NCBI RefSeq assembly: GCF_015354335.1
Contig: NZ_JADKYR010000002.1
Span: 620,001 to 684,000, forward strand
Length of the DNA: 64,000 nucleotides
Direction of reading: 5' to 3'
Source of the DNA: Methylophilus sp. 13
Lineage (GTDB): Bacteria; Pseudomonadota; Gammaproteobacteria; Burkholderiales; Methylophilaceae
Both the position numbers and the translations under genes were made by a program. The notes below the pieces were generated by a model. The model saw nothing but the letters and a program-made list of their open reading frames with translations, was not told the DNA's origin and searched no databases. Shown here piece by piece: positions 17,590 to 26,719 of the stretch. Every line of letters starts with the position of its first letter. Position 1 is the first letter of the stretch.

Positions 17590-17637
17590 TTAAGTGTTTA
17601 CCAATTAACCTTTTGAATTCAGAAACCTGTTCATCTC

Positions 17638-18417
17638 ATGAGTAAAAAATATTCCACCGAAACGGTGTTGAGCGTGCATCACTGGAATGACACGCTGTTC
17701 AGTTTCAAAACCACCCGTGATCCTGGCCTGCGCTTTGAAAACGGCCAGTTTGTGATGATAGGCCTGGAAGTCGATGGCCTGCCATTGACCCGTGCCTACA
17801 GTATCGCCAGCCCCAACTACGAAGAGCATCTGGAGTTTTTCAGTATCAAGGTGCCCAATGGCCCGCTGACCTCACGCCTGCAACACCTGAAAGTGGGCGA
17901 CCCGCTGCTGGTGAGCCGTAAGCCAACCGGCACGCTGATCACCTCAGACCTCAAGCCAGGCAAACACCTCTATTTCTTCTCGACTGGCACGGGCTTAGCG
18001 CCGTTCATGAGCCTGATTCAAGACATCGAAGTCTATGACCGCTTTGAAAAAGTCATCCTGATTCACGGCGTGCGTTACGTCAATGAACTGGCCTACGAAG
18101 ACTTCATCACCAAAGAACTGCCGAATAACGAGTTTTTTGGCGAAGAAGTGCGTAACAAGCTGATCTACTACCCCACCGTCACACGCGAGCCATTTAAAAA
18201 CATGGGCCGCCTGACAGACCTGGTGGAAAATGGCAAACTGTTTACCGATATTGGCTTGCCGCCATTGAATCCGGAAACGGACCGCGCCATGATCTGCGGT
18301 AGCCCGGCCATGCTGGTCGACACGGCCGCCATGCTGGACAAACGTGGTTTCAAAGTCTCGCCGCGCATCGGCGAACTGGGTGACTACGTGATTGAAAAAG
18401 CCTTTGTTGAAAAATAA
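17638..18417 (+). CDS. fpr: Ferredoxin-NADP+ reductase
   Basis: 259 residues, Fpr-type. FAD-binding RAYSIASP around residue 48, NADP-binding region FSTGTGLAPFMSLIQD, and the C-terminal CGSPAMLVDTAAML motif. The C-terminus ends EKAFVEK, as in the bacterial (not plastid) class. It exchanges electrons between NADPH and ferredoxin or flavodoxin, often for oxidative-stress defence or Fe-S assembly. It follows etfBA by 48 bp on the same strand; the functional link to ETF is only positional. Confidence 0.95.
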   Translation: MSKKYSTETVLSVHHWNDTLFSFKTTRDPGLRFENGQFVMIGLEVDGLPLTRAYSIASPNYEEHLEFFSIKVPNGPLTSRLQHLKVGDPLLVSRKPTGTLITSDLKPGKHLYFFSTGTGLAPFMSLIQDIEVYDRFEKVILIHGVRYVNELAYEDFITKELPNNEFFGEEVRNKLIYYPTVTREPFKNMGRLTDLVENGKLFTDIGLPPLNPETDRAMICGSPAMLVDTAAMLDKRGFKVSPRIGELGDYVIEKAFVEK

Positions 18418-18463
18418 GGGTTAAGACACATTGCATGTCCGGCTGTCATGAAAGTACACGCGC

Positions 18464-18925
18464 ATGACAGCCCATGCCACTCTTCAGTTTGAACACGCCA
18501 CTCTGGCTGACCTGCCTGCCTTATGCGCGCTGCTCGCGCAACTGTTTGCCCAGGAACACGAATTCTCCCCTGACCACGCGGCCCAGCAGCAAGGCTTGAG
18601 CCACATTCTGCAACACCCTGACATCGGCCATATTTTAGTAGCACGGCAACAAGGGCAAGTGATTGCGATGGTAAGCCTGCTGTTTACGATTTCGACCGCA
18701 TTAGGCGGCCGCGTGGCATTGCTCGAAGATATGGTGGTCGATCAGACCTGTCGCGGCCTGGGCATTGGCTCGCAATTGCTGACTTTTGCGATTGCGCACG
18801 CGCGCCAGCAGGCGATCCAGCGCTTGACCCTGCTCACCGACCAGGATAATCAGGCTGGCCAGCACTTTTACAGAAAACATGGTTTTCAACCGTCAGGCAT
18901 GCAAGTCTGGCGCCTGATCCTGTAA
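18464..18925 (+). CDS. GNAT family N-acetyltransferase
   Basis: 153 residues with the GNAT core: HILVARQQGQVIAMVSLL, then LEDMVVDQTCRGLGIGSQLL, which is the acetyl-CoA pyrophosphate-binding R/Q-x-x-G-x-G/A motif, and a C-terminal FYRKHGFQPSGMQVW. Substrate unknown. The plus-strand gene is convergent with the MFS gene 12 bp away. Confidence 0.88.
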   Translation: MTAHATLQFEHATLADLPALCALLAQLFAQEHEFSPDHAAQQQGLSHILQHPDIGHILVARQQGQVIAMVSLLFTISTALGGRVALLEDMVVDQTCRGLGIGSQLLTFAIAHARQQAIQRLTLLTDQDNQAGQHFYRKHGFQPSGMQVWRLIL

Positions 18926-18937
18926 AGGTTTATGTCG

Positions 18938-20356
18938 TTAGCGCTTGCGGTCCTGCATGCCCAGTGCCACCATGATCGCCAACACAATCACGGCAGATAG
19001 CAGCAAGAAGCCTTGGGCATAGGCCTCGAAAATACCCGGCGGCAGCTGTCCATAAATACGCTCACGCCACTCCATAAATACCGCCATCATGGCCACCCCT
19101 ACCACGCCGCCTAACTGGCGGGCATAACTGACCACCACCGAAGACTGGCCCAAATGCTGCGGCTCCATTTCATGCAAGGTGGCCAGATTTAATGCCGGCA
19201 AAATCAGGCCAAGACCAATGCGGCCCACAATGGTCGCTGCAACAATTTCCCAGTAGCGCACCTGATCGGCGGCCACGGCAAATACGATAAAAGATGCGCC
19301 GAAAATGACCAGGCCAGCCAGCGTAATCCGCCGTGGAGACAGTTGATCAGCCATCCGGCCAGCGATCGGGATGGTCAACACCAGGGCCATGCCTGAAGGC
19401 AACAGCAACACCCCAGCCTCTGTGGCCGAAAAGGCCATGGCATTTTGTAAAAATACCGGGATCAGATAAGTGGAGGCATACAGGCCAAAGCCATAGGCAA
19501 AGGCCACCAAGGTGCCGCGGCTAAAGGTGGGCCGCTGGAACAGATGCAATTGTATGATGGCATGCGGTAGTTGCCGGGCATGACGCATATAACAAAGCAG
19601 CGACCCTACCGTGAGCAAGGCCTGCCCCCAGGTCCACGGCGCAAACAGCCCACTGTGATGCAAGCTGGAGACAAACTCAATCAAGCCGATGGTCGCCGCC
19701 GACAACCAGCCCAGGCCCGCCCAGTCAAACGCATTGACCGGCTGCTGCCTGGGCGCAGGCAACCACCGCCAGGCACACAGCAGGGCGATCAGCGCAAACG
19801 GCACGCCAAGCAGAAAAATCGCCTGCCAGCCAAACTGATCCAGCAACCAGCCACTGATAGAGGGCGCGATGGCAGGCGTAAACGCAATGCCGACGATCAG
19901 GATCCCCGACGCGCGTCCCTGAATGTCTGGCGGAAACAGACGCATGAGCGCCATCACCCCCAGCGGTTGCAGCACGCCTGCAGCCAGGCCTTGCAGCAGC
20001 CTTGCAATCACTACCTGCACAAAGCTGTGCGCATAAAAGCCCGCTACGCTGGCCGCCACCAACAGCCACAGCGTCCACATAAACACGCGCCGCAAGCCAA
20101 AGCGCTGCAACCACCAGGCGGCAGGCAACATGCCTATGGTCATCGCCGCCAAAAATGCCGTCATGGCCCACTGCACATGATCCTGCCCCAAATGAAACGT
20201 GCGCGTCAACGCTGGCACCGCCACGTTAAAGCTGGACGTACATAACACCCCCGCCATCGTGCCGACGCCAATGATCAATAACACCATCCATTTGTAGCGC
20301 TCCCCATACCGCTGGGACAAGGCTTCAAAAGAATGTGGCAACAGGCGCAGGGACAT
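18938..20356 (-). CDS. MFS multidrug/solute exporter (DHA2/EmrB-like)
   Basis: 472 residues, mostly hydrophobic, with about 14 predicted helices by eye. Early motifs are SSFNVAVPALTRTFHLGQDHVQWAMTAFL (the C/D-x-x-x-x-x-V-A-L-P-like motif of DHA2 exporters, split by other residues) and RLLQGLAAGVLQPLGVMAL (motif C-like). Probably a proton-driven drug exporter in the inner membrane. No membrane-fusion (EmrA) partner is adjacent, so it may act alone. It has a 253-bp upstream region shared divergently with the TPR gene. Confidence 0.88.
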   Translation of the reverse strand: MSLRLLPHSFEALSQRYGERYKWMVLLIIGVGTMAGVLCTSSFNVAVPALTRTFHLGQDHVQWAMTAFLAAMTIGMLPAAWWLQRFGLRRVFMWTLWLLVAASVAGFYAHSFVQVVIARLLQGLAAGVLQPLGVMALMRLFPPDIQGRASGILIVGIAFTPAIAPSISGWLLDQFGWQAIFLLGVPFALIALLCAWRWLPAPRQQPVNAFDWAGLGWLSAATIGLIEFVSSLHHSGLFAPWTWGQALLTVGSLLCYMRHARQLPHAIIQLHLFQRPTFSRGTLVAFAYGFGLYASTYLIPVFLQNAMAFSATEAGVLLLPSGMALVLTIPIAGRMADQLSPRRITLAGLVIFGASFIVFAVAADQVRYWEIVAATIVGRIGLGLILPALNLATLHEMEPQHLGQSSVVVSYARQLGGVVGVAMMAVFMEWRERIYGQLPPGIFEAYAQGFLLLSAVIVLAIMVALGMQDRKR

Positions 20357-20609
20357 GGGGTGGATGGCTTGAGTGGGCTAACAAGAAAGAGGACCTTAGC
20401 ATGCATTTTTTGCAGTGTCACGCTGTCCGACCCTGCAAAAAAAGCAGAGTTCACGCACCCTAGCTTACAACCAGCTTTCAAGCGTTCAAGGGCAAAACAG
20501 CAACTGTTTGATTTTTATACCTATTCAATCAGCGGCGCAGACTGGCATCGTTTTTGCAAAAATGGGATGACTCAACTGCATTTAATTCAATAATTTACGA
20601 GGAGTGATT

Positions 20610-21260
20610 GTGAAACGCTGGATGATCTATACCTGCCTGGCAATGCTGACCAGTGCTGCTTTTGCCGATGAAATGCTAGACAACGAACTGGCCACGCTGC
20701 AGCATGCCTGGGCCAAAGCGACCTATCAAACTAGCAAAGACCAGCAAGAACCCGCCTTCAAAGCCCTGACCGAGCAAGCCCATCAACTCACGACCCAGCA
20801 TCCTGACGCCAATGAAGCCATGATCTGGGAGGCGATCGTGTTAAGCGGTTACGCGAAAAGCATGGGGCCACTGCATCCGGTGAATGCCTTGAAAGCAGCT
20901 GAACAAGCCCGCGACCTGTTGCTGGCCAGCATCAAAACCAACCCGCAAGCGCTGCATGGTTCCGCATATACCACACTGGGCTCGCTCTACTTCCGCGTCC
21001 CTGGCTGGCCGATTGGCTTTGGTGACAAGAAAAAAGGCCGCGAGTATCTGGAGAAAGCACTGCAACTGAACCCGACCGGCATAGACAGCAACTATTTCTA
21101 TGCAGACTTTTTACGTGCCCAGGGCGACTACAGCCAGGCCGTGACCTACTACCAGAAAGCCCTGCAAGCCCCTGCCCGCCCCGGCCGCGAAGATGCCGAT
21201 GCTGGCCGCAAGCAGGAGATTGAAGAAGGCCTGCGCCTGGCACAAAGCAAACTGAAATAA
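20610..21260 (+). CDS. Exported TPR-containing protein
   Basis: 216 residues from the GTG at 20610, chosen because GAGGAG lies 5 nt upstream; a GTG at 20604 would overlap that site. It begins with a signal peptide (VKRWMIYTCLAMLTSAAFA). The C-terminal part carries TPR-like helices (NSNYFYADFLRAQGDYSQAV and YYQKALQAPA). Probably periplasmic. Function unknown. It is followed 35 bp later by the outer-membrane barrel gene and may be co-transcribed with it. Confidence 0.75.
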   Translation: MKRWMIYTCLAMLTSAAFADEMLDNELATLQHAWAKATYQTSKDQQEPAFKALTEQAHQLTTQHPDANEAMIWEAIVLSGYAKSMGPLHPVNALKAAEQARDLLLASIKTNPQALHGSAYTTLGSLYFRVPGWPIGFGDKKKGREYLEKALQLNPTGIDSNYFYADFLRAQGDYSQAVTYYQKALQAPARPGREDADAGRKQEIEEGLRLAQSKLK

Positions 21261-21295
21261 CCGTATTTGAAATAACGTCACTTGGAGAAGCACTG

Positions 21296-21850
21296 ATGCG
21301 TCAATCTGTTTTCAATCTGTTGGTCAGCAGCCTATTGCTGACAGCCCCTCTGCTTGGGCATGCCGAAGGCTTTTATGGCGGCTTTAATGTCGGTGTAGCC
21401 AACAACAACCTCAGCACGCCAAATGGCGTGGACAAGGAGAACCAGGCGATTGCTGGCGTCGTCGGCGGTTATCGATTCAACCAGTATATTGCCGTCGAAG
21501 GCCAATATACCGGGATAGGCAAGGTGACGGATAACCTCAGCGGCAGCGCCAAGGCCGATGCCCTCAGCTTGACGGCTGTGGGCAGCATACCCCTCAATGA
21601 ATCCTTTGATTTTTATGGCAAACTCGGTGTCGCCGCCACCAAAAGCAAAGTCTCTTCTGGCTTGAGCGCCTATAACGATGCCACACACACCGGGGCCACC
21701 TATGGCCTGGGTGCGGAATATCACTACGATAAAACCTTGTCCATGCGCGTAGGCTGGGATCACTACCGAGCAGAAGTGGATGTGACTGGTGGGGGCAGTA
21801 AAGGCTTTGATACCAACGTCGGTACGGTGGGTCTTATCTACAACTTCTGA
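21296..21850 (+). CDS. Small outer-membrane beta-barrel protein (OmpA/OmpX-like)
   Basis: 184 residues with a signal peptide ending LLGHAEG, alternating hydrophobic strands (FYGGFNVGVANN, GVVGGYRFNQYIAVEGQY, YGKLGVAAT, YGLGAEYHY, MRVGWDHYR) and a C-terminal aromatic residue (VGLIYNF), the BAM recognition pattern. About eight strands fit the 8-stranded barrel families. GGAG precedes the ATG. Role unknown, commonly adhesion or stress related. Confidence 0.82.
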   Translation: MRQSVFNLLVSSLLLTAPLLGHAEGFYGGFNVGVANNNLSTPNGVDKENQAIAGVVGGYRFNQYIAVEGQYTGIGKVTDNLSGSAKADALSLTAVGSIPLNESFDFYGKLGVAATKSKVSSGLSAYNDATHTGATYGLGAEYHYDKTLSMRVGWDHYRAEVDVTGGGSKGFDTNVGTVGLIYNF

Positions 21851-21897
21851 TATTGAGCCGGCATGCGGCTGGCAACGATGACTCGCCTGCCAGCCCG

Positions 21898-22830
21898 CTA
21901 AAACTTGATTTTTGAGGCGACCAGCGAAGCAGCTGCAGTTCTGGTTTCAACCCCCAGCTTCTGGAACACATGCTCAAGATGTTTGTTGATCGTGCGGGGG
22001 CTGGTGCCCAAAATTTCGCCCACATCCTTGTTGGTTTTGCCTTTTACCGTCCAGTACAACACCTCGGATTCGCGTTTGGTGAGCTGGAACAACTTGCCCA
22101 AGGACTCGATCTGCGCATCGTCAGAATACTCGCGCAACACCACCACCCATTGCTCTTCGCTGGTATTGGCCACAGTCAGGCTCAGGCGGGCGTTGCCCTG
22201 ATTCACATTCAGCGTCTGCATGGACTGGCCTTCGGATAACTGTTGTACACAGTTTTCCAGCCATTGGTAAATCATGGGCGGCAAGGTTTGCACGGCATGA
22301 TAAGCCTCTTTGGCGGCCCACTCTGCAAAGTATTGCTCCAGATATTGCTTGGCCAGCGGGGTTTGCCATATCAGGCGCTTGTCGCCGGGCAAGATGGCAA
22401 TGGTCGCCTGACCAAAGGCATCCAGCGCCGAGGTGGCCTGATGCATTCTGGTGGCATTTTGCACATGCGCCTTGAGGCGGGCCAACACTTCTGCCGGCCT
22501 GACCGGCTTGGTGACATAATCCACGCCACCGGCATCAAACGCCATGGTCACGTGCTCCACTTCGGTCAAGCCGGTCATAAAGATGACCGGGATATGCTGG
22601 GTTTCTGCCGCAGCTTTAATCCGCCTGCAGGTGGCAAAGCCGTCCATCCCGGGCATCATGGCATCCATGAAAATCACTTGCGGCTGCATCAGGTGCGCGA
22701 TTTGCAAGGCCATCTCGCCAGAGTTGGCCACCAGCACCTGATAACCGGACTCATCCAGCGCGTCGTGCAGATAGGCCAGGTTTTCTGGCACATCATCCAC
22801 AATTAACACGGTATGGCTGGGACTGGTCAT
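21898..22830 (-). CDS. Response regulator with receiver and LuxR-type HTH domains
   Basis: 310 residues. N-terminal receiver with VDDVPENLAYL (acidic pocket), phosphoacceptor Asp56 in FMDAMMPGMDG and the conserved Lys in YVTKPVRP. A linker of about 110 residues precedes the C-terminal LuxR/FixJ HTH (LTKRESEVLYWTVKGKTN, then SPRTINKHLEHVFQKLGV). Its start overlaps the stop of the NCS1-kinase gene by 4 bp, so the kinase is its probable partner. Three promoters in the window share a dyad centred at about -43, the position typical of LuxR-type class II activators; this protein is the best candidate to bind them. That link is inferred. Confidence 0.95.
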   Translation of the reverse strand: MTSPSHTVLIVDDVPENLAYLHDALDESGYQVLVANSGEMALQIAHLMQPQVIFMDAMMPGMDGFATCRRIKAAAETQHIPVIFMTGLTEVEHVTMAFDAGGVDYVTKPVRPAEVLARLKAHVQNATRMHQATSALDAFGQATIAILPGDKRLIWQTPLAKQYLEQYFAEWAAKEAYHAVQTLPPMIYQWLENCVQQLSEGQSMQTLNVNQGNARLSLTVANTSEEQWVVVLREYSDDAQIESLGKLFQLTKRESEVLYWTVKGKTNKDVGEILGTSPRTINKHLEHVFQKLGVETRTAAASLVASKIKF

Positions 22831-25800
22831 TTGGCATACTCCTCAATCAAGCGCAGCAGTTTAGCAAAATCAAAGCGTTCCATGGCCTGTTGCAGTGCGT
22901 AAATAAATGTTTGATGTTGCGGATGCTCGCGGCTCAGTGTGGCCAGCACCTCGCGCACGCCTTTGACATAGCCCATGCGGGCAAACTGCACCAGGTTATC
23001 CAGTAATACCTGCGGAATCGCTTCCGCAGGCGTGGCCGCAGCCTCAGCACTCGCTTGCGGCGCCAGCACAGGGGCGGCTAACGCCGGTGCAGTGCCCTGG
23101 CTAGCTTCATAGCGCCAGGTCAGGTTTAACTGATGGCCTATCCAGTCCAGCACCTCTTCGAGGTTCACCGGCTTCACAAAAAAGTCGCGCGCCGGAATCT
23201 TGGCCTGATTATCCAGGTTACGGTCATAGGCATTGGCCGACACAATCGCAATCGGCAACTGTGCGTGATGCACCTGGCGGATGATGTAGGCAGCCTCCCA
23301 ACCATCCATCACCGGCATCGCCAAGTCCATTAAAATCGCATCCGCCTTAAGCATCTGGTATTGATTGACGCAGGCCTGGCCATTGGCGGCCTCATGCACA
23401 ATAAAGCCCAGCGGCTGCAAGGTGTTGCGCAACAACTCGCGGTCCACCTCTTCATTATCCACCACCAGGATGGTTTTCACCGGCCCTTCATAACCCAGGC
23501 GCTGGCGCACCGTTTTCTTGGGGAGATGCGCAGTTTCACGGATCTGCGGCAAGAACAACCGGATTTCAAAGCGCGTGCCGTGGCCGAGCACGCTCTCAAA
23601 CTGCATTTCGCCACCCATTAACTGCGTCAACAACTTGCTAATGGTCAGGCCCAGGCCGGTGCCGCCTATGCCAACCACATCGGCCGCGCTACCGCGCTCA
23701 AACGGCTCAAAGATTTTTTCCACCTCATTAGGGGCGATACCCGGCCCGGTGTCGGCAATATCAATTTGCGCAATCTCGCGCGCATAACTCACCTTGAATG
23801 TCACACTGCCCTTGCTGGTAAACTTGACCGCGTTACCGACAATATTGACCAGAATCTGCATCAGGCGCTTATGGTCTGCCCGCACGTACTCGGGCAGGTT
23901 GCCTTGCTTTTCAAAAATAAATGCCAGGCCTTTGTTTTGCGCCTGAATCTCAAACATGCTGACAATCTGGTCGATAAACTCGGGGAAATGCAGCGGTTTG
24001 ACATCAAAGGTCATTTTGCCGCTTTCAATGCGCGCAATGTCCAGCGTACTTTCGATCAATGACAGCAAATGCTCGCCGCCGCGGCTGATGGTTTTAATCG
24101 CCTGCTTGCGGTGCTCGGGGATGCTGGCATCGTTAGTGAGCAACTGTGCATAGCCCAGAATACTGTTCAACGGTGTGCGCAACTCATGGCTAATACCGGT
24201 AATGTAGCGGCTCTTGGCCTGGTTGGCCTCTTCCGCCAGTCGGCGCGCCTTTTGTAACTGGGCATCGGTTTTTTTGTGCGACTCGATCTCTTCAAGCAAC
24301 AAACCGGTTTGCCGGTTGGATTCTTCCTGTGCCACCCGGCGGCTAGCCGAGGTCAGCACCAGCCACCAGGCGACAATGCCGCCCAAAAACAGCAAGGCGA
24401 CAAAAATCTTCAAATAGCCCAACCTGAAGTGACGCATCAACTCGGGATATTCGCGGCCGATGGTCAAGGCATCATGCAGGTAAATCAGGCCTATGGTGGC
24501 ACCAAACAGCACCACCGCAATCACCATCAACAACAGAAAATGCGCCACGCCACCATTCAGGTGCGGCCACAAGCGTTGTGGCAAAAAGCGTTTATTTAAC
24601 GCCTCCCACTGCGCACTGAGCCGCGCTTGCGGCTTGCACGCGTCATGGCAGCGCGCATCGAGGCAACAGCATAACGAGCAAATCGCCCCGCCATACGCCG
24701 GACAATGCGCCATGTCATTCATTTCATATTCACGCTCGCAAATCACGCAGCGCTGGGTCTTGGTTGGCTGCAAATACTTGGGCCGCGGTCTAGCCAGGTA
24801 ATACTTGCCCTGGGTCCACCAGGCAATCAACGGTGACATCACCAGCGCAGTGATCAACGAAATAAACGTAGAGAATGACTGCGCCACCACGCCCATCGCC
24901 CCGGTATACGCCGCAATCGACACCGCCGAGGCAATAAACATGGCGCCCACACCCACCGGGTTAATGTCATACAAATAAGCGCGTCTGAACTCAATTCCCT
25001 TGGGGCTCAACCCCAGCGGTTTATTGATCACCAGATCCGCCACCACCGCCGCAATCCAGGCAATCGCCACATTGGCATACAGGCCCAAAATCTCTTCCAG
25101 CGCCTGGAACACATTGAGCTCCATCAGCACAATGGCAATCATCACGTTAAACGCCACCCACACAATACGGCCAGGGTGGCTATGCGTCAGCCGGGCAAAA
25201 AAGTTAGACCACGCCAGCGAGCCGGCATAGGCATTGGTCATATTCACCTTAAGCTGCGACACACAGACAAATAGCGCCGTCACCGCCAGCGCCACATGGT
25301 GATTGCTAAACACATGCTCAAAGCCTATCCAGTACATATGCGTTGGATTCACCGCCGAACTTAAAGGCATATCGCGGTTAAACACCAGGTAAGCCAGCAA
25401 GGCCCCCGCCAGCATTTTGAGCATGCCCAGCACCACCCAGCCAGGCCCCGCCATCAGCACACCCAGATTCCAGCGCCAGTAGTTTTCTTTATTGCGCATC
25501 GGCATAAAGCGCAAAAAGTCCACCTGCTCGCCAATCTGCGGGATCAACGCCACCCCCACCGCCGTCGCCGCGCCAAACATCACCCAGTTAAAATGCCCGC
25601 CCTCAGGCGAGATCCCGGCAAAATGGCTGAGCCGGTCAATCACACCCGGATCCATCTTGAAAATCGCAAAAAATGGCAGCAGCATCAGCGCAATCCACAG
25701 CGGCTGCGTGATCATCTGAATGCGGCTGATCAGCGTCACCCCATGCGTCACCAACGGAATCACAATCAACGCACTGACCAGATAGCCCAGATAAAGCGGC

Positions 25801-26294
25801 AAATGAAAATACAATTCGAGCGCATAGCCCATAATCGCCGCTTCCAGCGAAAACAGGATAAAGGTGAACGAGGCATAAATAAACGACGAGATCGTCGAGC
25901 CAATATAGCCAAAGCCCGCGCCGCGCGTGAGCAGGTCCATATCCAGACCATACTTGGCGGCGTAATAACTGATCGGCAACCCGGTTAAAAAGATAATCAG
26001 CCCCACCGCCATAATCGCCCACAAGGCGTTCTGAAAACCGTAGTTGATGGTAATGGTGCCGCCAATCGCCTCCAGCACCAAAAACGAAATTGCCCCCAGC
26101 GCCGTATTAGAGACCCGCAGAATAGACCACTTACGAAACGCCCGCGGCGTATAGCGCAAGGCATAATCCTCAATGGTTTCATTCGCCACCCAACTGTTAT
26201 AGTCGCGACGAATTTTCACGATCCGCTGAATCGGCTCAGCGCGCGTAGGGGTCTCTGGTTCGGTGGTAAATCCGGTTACGGACGGGTTAGACAA
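22827..26294 (-). CDS. Hybrid histidine kinase fused to an NCS1-type permease
   Basis: 1155 residues. Residues about 60-495 form an NCS1 (cytosine/purine/hydantoin permease) domain of about 12 helices. Residues 516-553 are a Cys-rich segment (CVIC..C..CSLCCCLDARC..C) that could bind metal. Two more TM helices (about 585-605 and 628-648) and a coiled linker lead to a HisKA domain with His703 in ISHELRTPLN. The ATPase domain has NAVKFTSKG, DTGPGI and GGTGLGL. A receiver with Asp990 (ILMDLAMPVMDGW) and a helical C-terminal stretch follow. It probably senses an extracellular or transported nitrogen compound. The partner regulator overlaps by 4 bp. The gene's own promoter carries the dyad shared with fmdC and urtC. 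Confidence 0.95.
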   Translation of the reverse strand: MSNPSVTGFTTEPETPTRAEPIQRIVKIRRDYNSWVANETIEDYALRYTPRAFRKWSILRVSNTALGAISFLVLEAIGGTITINYGFQNALWAIMAVGLIIFLTGLPISYYAAKYGLDMDLLTRGAGFGYIGSTISSFIYASFTFILFSLEAAIMGYALELYFHLPLYLGYLVSALIVIPLVTHGVTLISRIQMITQPLWIALMLLPFFAIFKMDPGVIDRLSHFAGISPEGGHFNWVMFGAATAVGVALIPQIGEQVDFLRFMPMRNKENYWRWNLGVLMAGPGWVVLGMLKMLAGALLAYLVFNRDMPLSSAVNPTHMYWIGFEHVFSNHHVALAVTALFVCVSQLKVNMTNAYAGSLAWSNFFARLTHSHPGRIVWVAFNVMIAIVLMELNVFQALEEILGLYANVAIAWIAAVVADLVINKPLGLSPKGIEFRRAYLYDINPVGVGAMFIASAVSIAAYTGAMGVVAQSFSTFISLITALVMSPLIAWWTQGKYYLARPRPKYLQPTKTQRCVICEREYEMNDMAHCPAYGGAICSLCCCLDARCHDACKPQARLSAQWEALNKRFLPQRLWPHLNGGVAHFLLLMVIAVVLFGATIGLIYLHDALTIGREYPELMRHFRLGYLKIFVALLFLGGIVAWWLVLTSASRRVAQEESNRQTGLLLEEIESHKKTDAQLQKARRLAEEANQAKSRYITGISHELRTPLNSILGYAQLLTNDASIPEHRKQAIKTISRGGEHLLSLIESTLDIARIESGKMTFDVKPLHFPEFIDQIVSMFEIQAQNKGLAFIFEKQGNLPEYVRADHKRLMQILVNIVGNAVKFTSKGSVTFKVSYAREIAQIDIADTGPGIAPNEVEKIFEPFERGSAADVVGIGGTGLGLTISKLLTQLMGGEMQFESVLGHGTRFEIRLFLPQIRETAHLPKKTVRQRLGYEGPVKTILVVDNEEVDRELLRNTLQPLGFIVHEAANGQACVNQYQMLKADAILMDLAMPVMDGWEAAYIIRQVHHAQLPIAIVSANAYDRNLDNQAKIPARDFFVKPVNLEEVLDWIGHQLNLTWRYEASQGTAPALAAPVLAPQASAEAAATPAEAIPQVLLDNLVQFARMGYVKGVREVLATLSREHPQHQTFIYALQQAMERFDFAKLLRLIEEYAK

Positions 26295-26352
26295 TCAACA
26301 ATCCTTAGTATCAATAGCCAAGCGGGGAACAAGGCCAGCTTTCCCCGAGCAT

Positions 26353-26397
26353 ATACTAGGAGAGTTCGCTCATGCAATCACTACGTTAATTGACGTA
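26353..26397 (-). promoter_or_regulatory. Regulator dyad and promoter of the NCS1-kinase gene
   Basis: The plus strand shows CTACGTTAATTGACGTAG (26381-26398), an 18-bp palindrome with one mismatched pair. Read on the minus strand, TACGTCAATTAACGTA is followed by 23 nt and then TAGTAT (26353-26358), a -10-like hexamer about 58 bp before the ATG. No good -35 is present, as expected for an activated promoter. The same dyad-23 nt-hexamer layout recurs before fmdC and urtC. Confidence 0.7.
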
Positions 26398-26482
26398 GAG
26401 CATTGCTGAGAAATGTGTTGAGTTGACCAAATCGCAAACATGACTCTTGAGATGCCATGTCATACAAGATCAAAATAAAGCT

Positions 26483-26508
26483 ACTCTCAACAGAATATAT
26501 TTGAGAGT
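26483..26508. terminator. AT-rich hairpin in the gap before the helicase gene
   Basis: Stem ACTCTCAA / TTGAGAGT (8 bp, 10-nt loop) followed by ATTTAATTAAT on the plus strand. The surrounding 26400-26719 is very AT-rich, without genes, and marks the left border of a low-GC accessory stretch. The hairpin could be a terminator or a regulator site. Confidence 0.4.
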
Positions 26509-26719
26509 ATTTAATTAATCAGTAAAAGAATTAGGAAATGTAATTCATGAGATTGCTGACTTATAGCTATATTAGGTTTTATTAGAATATTCAGTGAAAA
26601 ATATATCTCTCTGAAGCCATTAAGTAAAAATACAAACTAACCAACAAAATATCCTTTTCAAAAAGTGAAGGGTATCGTTCAAGAAATATACCGAATTTTA
26701 ATGGGTGAAAGTCAAAGAA

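Noticed and set aside
19571-20245. 224-codon plus frame antisense to the MFS gene
   Set aside because: Very Arg/Gln/Pro-rich translation produced by the opposite strand of a hydrophobic membrane protein; no start signal.
26701-26719. Helicase gene starting at GTG 26705
   Set aside because: Possible, but the ATG at 26720 gives the start MIVYSATKRKF, which is more like the family; the evidence for either is limited.
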